From the NCBI GenBank assembly GCA_028867395.1, contig JAGWGO010000118.1, forward strand, positions 1-5,393: a stretch of 5,393 nt of DNA, read 5' to 3'. Positions 1-5,092 of the stretch are shown one piece after another. The stretch is from Nitrososphaerota archaeon (GTDB taxonomy: Archaea; Thermoproteota; Nitrososphaeria; Nitrososphaerales; Nitrosopumilaceae). The translations under genes and the position numbers were made by a program. Below the pieces are notes generated by a model, which saw nothing but the letters and a program-made list of their open reading frames with translations, was not told where the DNA came from and ran no database searches. Position 1 is the stretch's first letter, and every line of letters starts with the position of its first letter.

Positions 1-56
1 TTATAACCGGCGGTGGCCTGATCTTGTGTGGTGCTGCTCTTATTACACTTGCCTAG
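1..56 (+). CDS. 3' end of an upstream membrane protein gene (partial)
   Basis: The third forward frame is open from the window edge to a TAG at 54-56. Its visible C-terminus is ITGGGLILCGAALITLA, a glycine- and alanine-rich hydrophobic stretch that looks like the last transmembrane helix of a polytopic protein. Small-residue-rich terminal helices of this type occur in EamA/DMT-type transporters, but 17 residues cannot establish a family, so that is only a suggestion. The gene ends 38 bases before the preferred queC start, on the same strand. The reading frame is inferred from the hydrophobic pattern and from the fact that it removes the overlap implied by a longer queC. Confidence 0.5.
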   Translation, partial: ITGGGLILCGAALITLA

Positions 57-63
57 TCAAACA

Positions 64-71
64 TTTTATTT
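64..71 (+). promoter_or_regulatory. Candidate TATA box for queC
   Basis: TTTTATTT is centred about 28 bases before the TTG at 95. That is the spacing expected for an archaeal TATA box feeding a leaderless or near-leaderless transcript. It lies just after the stop of the upstream gene. No Shine-Dalgarno-like sequence is visible before the TTG, which agrees with leaderless initiation. In AT-rich DNA such an element can occur by chance. Confidence 0.4.
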
Positions 72-94
72 GGTCAAAAATCACTGCTTTCAAC

Positions 95-769
95 TTGAAA
101 GCAATCATAGTTTTTAGCGGTGGGATGGATTCTGTATGTACCGCAGCCTATTTACAAAAAAAATACGACATTTACGGAATCACGTTTGCCTATGGCCAGA
201 AAGCTGATCAGGAAATACGTGCAGCTAGATATTTTTCCAAAATTCTGAAATTTCGCGAGCACAAGATAGTCGATATAGCGTTCATGAAATCGTTGTATGA
301 AAAGACAAATGCTTTGACTTATTCAAAGATGGCCATACCTTCCAAATTTGATTATTCCATAGTGGTTCCTATACGAAATGCTGTTTTTCTTTCCATAGCT
401 TCTGCTTGGGCATTTTCAAAAGGTGCGGATCTAGTGGCATATGGAGCTCACAAAGATGATCAGCGATACCCTGACTGTAGACCAAAGTTTTCTAAACTAC
501 TAACAGGTGCGTTCAATGAAGGGGAAGTTGATGGCATAAGGAAGGGTTTGAGAAAAAAGATCAAGATTTGGAGCCCATTTATTGGAAACCTTTCCAAGAG
601 TAGTCTTCTCAGGATTGGTTACGACCTTCTAGGAGACGAGATTTTCAAGACATGGAGTTGTTACTCTCAATCAAAGGTTCATTGTGGAAGATGCGAATCA
701 TGTAATAATAGAAAGCTAGCTTTTGCACGCGCTAGGATGTTAGATAAAACGAGATACAAATCTGCTTAG
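95..769 (+). CDS. queC: 7-cyano-7-deazaguanine (preQ0) synthase QueC
   Basis: QueC uses ATP and ammonia to convert 7-carboxy-7-deazaguanine to preQ0, the base that archaea insert into tRNA on the way to archaeosine; it is a cytosolic enzyme. Counting from the TTG at 95 the protein has 224 residues, a normal family length. The PP-loop ATPase motif SGGMDS lies at 8-13, VPIRNAVFLS at 91-100, and YPDCRP at 125-130. The zinc site is formed by C189, C197, C200 and C203 (CY-x6-CGRC-x2-C). I chose the TTG because it places the conserved KAIIVFSGG strand at the N-terminus. A GTG at 26 would add 23 atypical residues and overlap the upstream gene. The gene is convergent with the 89-residue membrane protein gene, one base separating the two stops. 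Its partners queE and folE lie nearby on the opposite strand, so it is expressed from a separate promoter. Confidence 0.95.
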   Translation: MKAIIVFSGGMDSVCTAAYLQKKYDIYGITFAYGQKADQEIRAARYFSKILKFREHKIVDIAFMKSLYEKTNALTYSKMAIPSKFDYSIVVPIRNAVFLSIASAWAFSKGADLVAYGAHKDDQRYPDCRPKFSKLLTGAFNEGEVDGIRKGLRKKIKIWSPFIGNLSKSSLLRIGYDLLGDEIFKTWSCYSQSKVHCGRCESCNNRKLAFARARMLDKTRYKSA

Positions 770-783
770 ATTAAATTTTTAAT
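770..783 (+). terminator. AT-only palindrome with T5 run after queC
   Basis: Directly after the queC stop is ATTAAA-TT-TTTAAT, an exact inverted repeat that includes a run of five T on the + strand. Archaeal termination often needs only a T-rich tract, so this could end the queC transcript. It lies within the last codons of the convergent gene. A hairpin made only of A-T pairs would be weak, so the T run is the better argument. Function is inferred. Confidence 0.3.
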
Positions 784-1040
784 GCAGGTCTTTTGAACAA
801 GAGCGGTCTTACTACGATATAGTATGCAAGAAATGGTATTCCAACTATTCCCCAGAATATCCAATTAGTCATGTCTGGAGTAAAGTGAAGTTTTGCAAAA
901 TAGTCCATGGAACTAACTGCGGCTAATATTCCAACAGCTAGTACAATGAAGAACTCTATTGCATACCACGCAAAGGCAGGCCATGAATCCTTTGGCACAT
1001 GAACATTGTTATGTACGCCCACAATCGTCGTGAGCTGCAT
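771..1040 (-). CDS. Small two-helix membrane protein, function unknown
   Basis: I do not recognise this family. The 89-residue product read from the ATG at 1040 has two hydrophobic segments, about residues 22-43 and 58-78. Between them is a polar loop (SSMDYFAKLHFTPDMTNW), and the tail after the second helix is basic (RPLLFKRPALKI). The positive-inside rule would place the C-terminus in the cytoplasm. The N-terminal segment has two histidines (H10, H14). The gene lies 22 bases downstream of folE on the same strand, but a good TATA-like element sits in that gap, so it may have its own promoter. That element is too close to the ATG to serve it; a GTG at 1022 (residue 7) has the right spacing and would give 83 residues. 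Nothing links it functionally to the deazaguanine genes. That it is a real gene is supported by tight fit between neighbours and coherent membrane topology. Confidence 0.75.
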   Translation of the reverse strand: MQLTTIVGVHNNVHVPKDSWPAFAWYAIEFFIVLAVGILAAVSSMDYFAKLHFTPDMTNWIFWGIVGIPFLAYYIVVRPLLFKRPALKI

Positions 1041-1045
1041 GTTAC

Positions 1046-1053
1046 TATATAAT
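1046..1053 (-). promoter_or_regulatory. Candidate TATA box for the 89-residue membrane protein
   Basis: On the minus strand this reads TTATATAG, a strong match to an archaeal TATA element, inside the 22-base gap after the folE stop. Its centre is only about 10 bases before the ATG at 1040 but about 27 bases before an in-frame GTG at 1022. If it is used, transcription would begin near the GTG and the true protein would be six residues shorter. Confidence 0.45.
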
Positions 1054-1062
1054 TTTTCAGAT

Positions 1063-1623
1063 TTAGACTATGTTTGGAGGAGATCTGCCTGTATAGATTA
1101 GGCTTAAAATGTCGGTTCTTGCTTCTTTTTTGTCGTATATGCCCCTTGATGCAATAGTTGTTACTATCGCATCGTTTCTTACACCACGCATCTTCATGCA
1201 AAGATGCTCACCTTCTGCTATAACCAGAACTCCCTTTACCCCCTCAGAATGCAACTCGTCTGCAATATTTTTCGTAATCCTTTCCTGAATTTGTAATCTC
1301 GCAGAATATTTTTCCACTAGACGAACTAGTTTTGATATACCAAACACCTTTCCATTTGGACTATACGCTACTGTAATCTTGCCAAAAAACGGTAACATGT
1401 GATGTTCACACATTGAGTAAAATTGTATATCTTTTGCAATAACAACATCAGAGTCTTCTGAGAATTTTACCGAAAGTTCTGACTCTGCATCATATCCCTT
1501 AAAGATCTCCACATACATGTCTGCTATTCTGCTTGGCGTATCTATAAGACCCTCTCTTGTTGGATCCTCGCCAATCTCAGCAATCAGCTCGCGAATTAGT
1601 TTTTTTATTCTCTCTTTGTTCAT
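1063..1623 (-). CDS. folE: GTP cyclohydrolase I (FolE type)
   Basis: FolE hydrolyses GTP to 7,8-dihydroneopterin triphosphate and formate, the first step toward preQ0 and also toward tetrahydropterins. The 186-residue protein has a normal family length. It shows DPTREGLIDTPSRIADMY near residues 20-37, the metal-site motif SMCEHHMLPFFG at 70-81, GISKLVRLVEKYSARLQIQE at 95-114, and GEHLCMKMRGV at 138-148. By analogy with E. coli FolE the zinc ligands are C72, H75 and C142, with H74 and H140 as catalytic residues; all are present, so the enzyme should be active and zinc-dependent. The start ATG shares one base with the TAA of queE, so the two are translationally coupled in an operon. A GGAG at 1634-1631 is placed to serve as its ribosome binding site. 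It is FolE type I rather than the MptA-type cyclohydrolase used by many other archaea. Confidence 0.97.
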   Translation of the reverse strand: MNKERIKKLIRELIAEIGEDPTREGLIDTPSRIADMYVEIFKGYDAESELSVKFSEDSDVVIAKDIQFYSMCEHHMLPFFGKITVAYSPNGKVFGISKLVRLVEKYSARLQIQERITKNIADELHSEGVKGVLVIAEGEHLCMKMRGVRNDAIVTTIASRGIYDKKEARTDILSLIYTGRSPPNIV

Positions 1624-2336
1624 TATGGTGCTCCTATGAATTTGTGTAACTGAGGTACAATACGCACTTCTTCATAATAAAGATGAACTATATCATAAAA
1701 GTCAAGAAGCTGCTTCAAATCAGGTTCTGCTATCCCATATGTAGGCTGTATTATAAATCCTGCAATCTTGGTCTTCGATATAATATCAAAAATGTTCTTG
1801 ATGAGATGTTTGAATTGCTCAGGTTGAGTCTTTGAGCTTACAACAATCTTGATAAAAGTCACTTTACCGGAATCAGCTGCAAGTTTTAAGCATTGTAGTT
1901 CGTTTTCCAAAAGTTTAGAATAATGAACTTCATCTACAAATTCAGAATCAATCGTTTTGAATTCAATTTTGATGAAATCAAAATATGGCAATACTTGAGC
2001 AAATTTTGCAGAATCAAAGCAGGAAGATTCCAAATACGTTGGAATTTTCTTTTGTTGCACAAATTTTGCTAATTCAGATACTGCTTCAGATTGGACAAGC
2101 GGATCTCCACCAGTAAAATTTACTTTGTATGTGTTTTTTACTAGATTTTGTTCAATTAGTTTCTTTGCCTCATCGATTTGATACTCTTTTCCTGATGTCA
2201 TTGGCAATGCTTCTTTTGTATCACAATAGAAACACTTGAAGGGACAGCCAGCTAGCCTGACAAAAAGCGTCTTTGTTCCATAGAGAATCCCTTCTCCTTC
2301 TATCGATGTAAAAATTTCATAAAGTCGTACTTTCAA
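1623..2336 (-). CDS. queE: 7-carboxy-7-deazaguanine synthase QueE (radical SAM)
   Basis: QueE rearranges 6-carboxy-5,6,7,8-tetrahydropterin to 7-carboxy-7-deazaguanine using a 4Fe-4S cluster and S-adenosylmethionine, supplying the substrate of QueC. The 237-residue product begins KVRLYEIFTSIEGEG, typical of the family. The cluster-binding motif is C31-x3-C35-x2-C38 (CPFKCFYC), and the conserved end is RIVPQLHKFIGAP at 225-237. Two motifs differ from the usual form: TGGDP at 75-79 where TGGEP is common, and ESSC at 103-106 where an E-T-N-G-like motif is common. The start is a TTG: no ATG lies between it and the upstream in-frame stop (2360-2358), and a TATA-like element lies about 30 bases upstream. 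It is the first gene of the queE-folE pair and is divergent from the NHL protein gene. Confidence 0.95.
   Translation of the reverse strand: MKVRLYEIFTSIEGEGILYGTKTLFVRLAGCPFKCFYCDTKEALPMTSGKEYQIDEAKKLIEQNLVKNTYKVNFTGGDPLVQSEAVSELAKFVQQKKIPTYLESSCFDSAKFAQVLPYFDFIKIEFKTIDSEFVDEVHYSKLLENELQCLKLAADSGKVTFIKIVVSSKTQPEQFKHLIKNIFDIISKTKIAGFIIQPTYGIAEPDLKQLLDFYDIVHLYYEEVRIVPQLHKFIGAP
1631..1634 (-). promoter_or_regulatory. Shine-Dalgarno site for folE inside the queE end
   Basis: The minus strand reads GGAG seven bases before the folE ATG, formed by the codons for the last Gly-Ala of QueE. It supports the ATG at 1623 as the folE start. It contrasts with the first genes of transcripts here, which lack such a site and appear leaderless. 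Confidence 0.6.
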
Positions 2337-2360
2337 GTATTCAATCTCTCTTCTTGTTCA

Positions 2361-2372
2361 ATATTTATTTAA
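2361..2372 (-). promoter_or_regulatory. Candidate TATA box for queE-folE
   Basis: The minus strand reads TTAAATAAATAT, centred about 30 bases before the TTG of queE, which fits a transcript with no leader or a very short one. The whole 2337-2433 interval is AT-rich, so the exact hexamer used is uncertain. Confidence 0.45.
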
Positions 2373-2406
2373 TTGGATTTTATGATGAATAATTTTTACC
2401 AAAACG

Positions 2407-2413
2407 ATTTATC
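2407..2413 (+). promoter_or_regulatory. Candidate TATA box for the NHL protein gene
   Basis: ATTTATC is centred about 24 bases before the ATG at 2434, with a purine-rich AAAACGA just upstream where a BRE would lie. No Shine-Dalgarno sequence precedes the ATG, consistent with a leaderless transcript. Together with the element at 2361-2372 it makes 2337-2433 a divergent promoter region. Confidence 0.45.
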
Positions 2414-2433
2414 TGATTAATAAAAGAAATCAC

Positions 2434-4803
2434 ATGGTGAAAAAAGCAATTTTTCTCCTTGTTTTTGTGTCCTCAATAATTTTCATCAGTTATCAGCATG
2501 CAGAAGCGATAACTATTACTGCCATTCCCAAATCTTCCACCTTTGGCCCAAATGACTGGATAATTGTAAATCTCAAAATTCAGGGGTATAATGGTGGACC
2601 AATATCTTGGACTGCCCATAGACCAAACAATTCTACAATATCAGGTAACCTCACACAAGTAAAGCCTGATGGTACAGTTACACAGCAGATTGTGAGAGAT
2701 GCATTTGACAACTATTTTGGCAATTGGTCAATTACCTACAAATATGATGGCATCAATCAAACAGCTACTTTCAAAGTAAATCCAATTGTGTTACACATCT
2801 TTACTGACAAAAATCTATACTATGAACCAGATGTAATGCATGCAAACATCACAACCTCATATTATATACCAGTCGCTGTCCAAGCAGAATTTTTTCATCT
2901 GAATTTCTATGATCAAAAAGGAAAGGTTGTAAGCGACATACCACAAGTAGACATAAGGGCCTTTCAGCCAAGTGTTATCTACAATTTTCACATGATAGGC
3001 CTCGCGGATTATCATCCTCCAGGATTATACAAGCTTAGAGTACAATATTATAACACAATTGTTGAAGTTCCATTCCTTTTAGGAAAATATTCCGAACTTA
3101 TGCAAGTATCTGCACAAACAGACAAGAGTACTTACCGGTTGGGTGATATTATCAATATGGAATTATTATTCACTCGTGTCACTCAATCAGAAGGCACATT
3201 GAAAATAACAGACCCATCAGGGAATGTTACTACACATCAATTTCAAGTATTTTCGGTACACACCCATTTGATCTTAAACGGTATAACAAAAAAGGTAGGT
3301 ACGTATAGTTATGTTCTTCAATATGCCGGTGTAAGTACTTCAGGTTCGTTCACTGTAAATCCAAACCCAAAATTATTGCCTAACATAGAATTTGACATAT
3401 TTCTTGACAAATTAACCTACAGACCTGGCGATATCATTTATGCCAGAGCCTACATCTCACAGGTACTTGTAAATTCGGTAGATCTTTGGGTAGTAGATCC
3501 AAATGGAGTCGAATATCCGCGAATATCATTACCAATAACATCGTTTGAAACAATATTTCCACATAAAATAGGCGAGAACTATACGACCGGACAATGGCAA
3601 CTTTACATGGATTATGATGGCATAGTCAAAAGCGTTCCATTTTATGTGATAGGATCTCCTGTTAGAGATGATGAGCTGCTAAATGTTAATCAATTTAGTA
3701 TACCCTCATTTGTTTCAAATTTTGGAACAGCGGCATCACTCAAAGATCCAAGCGGAATAGCCATAGATACAGACAATGATGTTTACGTTGTAGATGCTGG
3801 CAATTCTCAGATAAAAAAATTTGATTCTAATGGCACCCTCTTGCTTTCTTGGGGAAGTACGGGGTCTGGCAATGGTCAATTTTTTCATCCAAATGGAATC
3901 TACGTTGGTAAAAAGTATGTCTATGTAGCAGATACTGGGAATGCGAGAATTCAGATGTTTGACAAGCAAGGTAACTTCATCTACAGATGGGGAAGTTATG
4001 GAGATGGCCGTGGGATGTTTCACACTCCTGTGGGTTTGGCTGCAGATAGCAGTGGTGACCTATTTGTTGCAGATTCTGGAAGAGGAACCATCCAAATATT
4101 CAATACGCAGGATCAGTACTCCGGAGAGATAAGACCATTACTTACAGAAGGAGCTAATTTCACAGCTCTTAATGGTCTAGCATTTGATTCAAAGGATTAT
4201 TTCTATACATCCTCTTCTGACAATAAAATATTAAAATTTTCAGACATTGGAAAATTCATAAACTTTTTTGGTTCAAGTGGAACTGAAAATGGCAGATTCA
4301 ATAATCCAACTGTAATAGCGACAGATGCCAAAAACAATTTCTATGTAGCAGATACAGGCAACCATAGAATTCAAAAATTTGATCCATATGGAAATTTTCT
4401 TCTAAGTTGGGGTTCTGAAGGAAATATGTCAGGCCAATTTGAGGAACCGGTTGGTCTTGCAACAGACTCTTCAGGAAATATCTATGTGATGGACAAGAAA
4501 AATGATAACATACAAAAATTTTCTCTATATGGAACAGGAAGTCGCGTTATTCCTTATTGGGTTAAAGAAAGGATACAAGGTTGGTCGGAAGGAGCATTAG
4601 GCAAACGTGATTTTGTGTTAGCAATCCAATTCATGATAAATCAGGGTTTGATAAATGCCACTATGACAGGCGATAATTCACTAATACATGTTCCAGAGTG
4701 GCTAAAAAACGATGCCAAGTGGTGGGCACAAGGTCAGATCGATGACAAGATGTTCACAAATAGTCTTCAGTATCTTATTTCCAAAGGAATCTTTAGAGTT
4801 TAA
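2434..4803 (+). CDS. Secreted Ig-like/NHL beta-propeller surface protein
   Basis: The 789-residue protein begins with a Sec-type signal peptide (lysines 3-4, hydrophobic core 5-19, likely cleavage after AEA at 23-25). Four tandem Ig-like beta domains follow, about 26-117, 118-217, 218-310 and 311-407. The last three open with a DK-x2-Y-type motif (DKNLYYEPD, DKSTYRLGD, DKLTYRPGD), and all end with a pattern like G-x-W-x-h-x-h-x-Y...F-x-V. Residues 430-700 form six NHL repeats; the clearest blades are YVADTGNARIQMFD (497) and YVADTGNHRIQKFD (637), linked by WGS-x-G-type turns ending in GQF or a close variant. The C-terminus carries two copies of a motif I know from thaumarchaeal secreted proteins, at 705-741 and 752-789, the second with the canonical AKWWAQGQIDD. 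There is no obvious C-terminal membrane anchor and no cysteine, and there are 12 N-x-S/T sequons. NHL propellers usually bind proteins, glycans or other ligands; some are enzymes (e.g. lyases). The ligand here is unknown. It is transcribed alone, and its stop overlaps the convergent small gene. Confidence 0.92.
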   Translation: MVKKAIFLLVFVSSIIFISYQHAEAITITAIPKSSTFGPNDWIIVNLKIQGYNGGPISWTAHRPNNSTISGNLTQVKPDGTVTQQIVRDAFDNYFGNWSITYKYDGINQTATFKVNPIVLHIFTDKNLYYEPDVMHANITTSYYIPVAVQAEFFHLNFYDQKGKVVSDIPQVDIRAFQPSVIYNFHMIGLADYHPPGLYKLRVQYYNTIVEVPFLLGKYSELMQVSAQTDKSTYRLGDIINMELLFTRVTQSEGTLKITDPSGNVTTHQFQVFSVHTHLILNGITKKVGTYSYVLQYAGVSTSGSFTVNPNPKLLPNIEFDIFLDKLTYRPGDIIYARAYISQVLVNSVDLWVVDPNGVEYPRISLPITSFETIFPHKIGENYTTGQWQLYMDYDGIVKSVPFYVIGSPVRDDELLNVNQFSIPSFVSNFGTAASLKDPSGIAIDTDNDVYVVDAGNSQIKKFDSNGTLLLSWGSTGSGNGQFFHPNGIYVGKKYVYVADTGNARIQMFDKQGNFIYRWGSYGDGRGMFHTPVGLAADSSGDLFVADSGRGTIQIFNTQDQYSGEIRPLLTEGANFTALNGLAFDSKDYFYTSSSDNKILKFSDIGKFINFFGSSGTENGRFNNPTVIATDAKNNFYVADTGNHRIQKFDPYGNFLLSWGSEGNMSGQFEEPVGLATDSSGNIYVMDKKNDNIQKFSLYGTGSRVIPYWVKERIQGWSEGALGKRDFVLAIQFMINQGLINATMTGDNSLIHVPEWLKNDAKWWAQGQIDDKMFTNSLQYLISKGIFRV

Positions 4804-4997
4804 GAAATAACTTTGGACACTTTTCTTGCAAACAATCCTGCAATGAATATCAGGACGCCTAGAATCCCTATTAAACTTCCAATAAACTGGATGGTATCGC
4901 TTAGATCTGGCTGCATCGAAGCAAGAAATACTGCAAGTATTGCACCAACAACTATCATTGGAATACCTATGCCTATTGAAATCTGCTTTGATACCAT
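4800..4997 (-). CDS. 65-residue two-helix membrane protein, function unknown
   Basis: I cannot assign this to a named family. Two hydrophobic helices are clear, about residues 6-27 and 36-57, joined by a short acidic loop (QPDLSD at 29-34). The tail is basic (ARKVSKVIS) and there is a lysine at position 4. The positive-inside rule predicts a hairpin with both ends in the cytoplasm. The start ATG at 4997 is supported by a TATA-like element about 28 bases upstream. The stop codon shares the sequence TTAA with the stop of the NHL protein gene (4-base convergent overlap). It lies 95 bases downstream of the Pro/Thr-rich repeat gene on the same strand, probably with its own promoter. The frame on the opposite strand is open too, but has no sensible protein features. 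Confidence 0.75.
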   Translation of the reverse strand: MVSKQISIGIGIPMIVVGAILAVFLASMQPDLSDTIQFIGSLIGILGVLIFIAGLFARKVSKVIS

Positions 4998-5020
4998 ACG
5001 CTGTGCTTCCGCTCAAAAAT

Positions 5021-5029
5021 CTATATGAA
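5021..5029 (-). promoter_or_regulatory. Candidate TATA box for the 65-residue membrane protein
   Basis: The minus strand reads TTCATATAG, centred about 28 bases before the ATG at 4997, the expected spacing for a leaderless archaeal transcript. Two exact tandem copies of an 8-mer lie just upstream of it. Confidence 0.45.
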
Positions 5030-5032
5030 TTT

Positions 5033-5048
5033 TATGGAACTATGGAAC
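5033..5048 (-). repeat. Two tandem copies of an 8-base motif upstream of a promoter
   Basis: The + strand reads TATGGAAC twice in immediate succession (GTTCCATA twice on the minus strand). It lies just upstream of the TATA candidate of the 65-residue protein gene, about 36-51 bases before its start codon. That is where an archaeal activator or a BRE-adjacent factor could bind. Chance duplication is equally possible from this window alone. Confidence 0.35.
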
Positions 5049-5091
5049 AAGTTGAAAATAAAGGCAAATTTCAGCTGCTAAAATAACTTGT
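5047..5091 (-). terminator. Possible terminator region of the Pro/Thr-rich gene
   Basis: Directly after the TAG of the repeat gene lies a 7-base inverted repeat (ACAAGTT at 5047-5053, AACTTGT at 5085-5091) with a 31-base spacer. On the minus strand the spacer contains the T-rich runs TTATTTT and TTTATTTTC. Archaeal termination commonly occurs at T-rich tracts, so these are the more likely signal; the long loop makes a classical hairpin doubtful. Confidence 0.3.
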
Positions 5092-5092
5092 A

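Noticed and set aside
26..94. Longer queC starting at GTG 26
   Set aside because: It adds 23 residues rich in Cys, Trp and Tyr that are unlike any QueC N-terminus, and it overlaps the hydrophobic end of the upstream gene. The TTG at 95 places the conserved first strand correctly and has a fitting promoter.
956..1201. Minus-strand 81-codon frame crossing the folE end and the small membrane gene
   Set aside because: It is a shadow frame overlapping two better supported genes, without coherent protein features.
3736..4132. Open frames of 95 (-) and 63 (+) codons inside the NHL propeller region
   Set aside because: They lie fully within the propeller coding sequence in other frames and show no domain or composition expected of a real protein.
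4702..5028. 104-codon minus frame and 71-codon plus frame over the 65-residue gene
   Set aside because: They are alternate frames of the two-helix membrane gene and the NHL end. The 65-residue frame has clear membrane helices and a well placed promoter; these do not.
5034..5086. Mini-frames of 14-15 codons on the + strand (ATG at 5034 and at 5042)
   Set aside because: Too short, overlapping one another within a repeated 8-mer, with no supporting composition or ribosome binding site.
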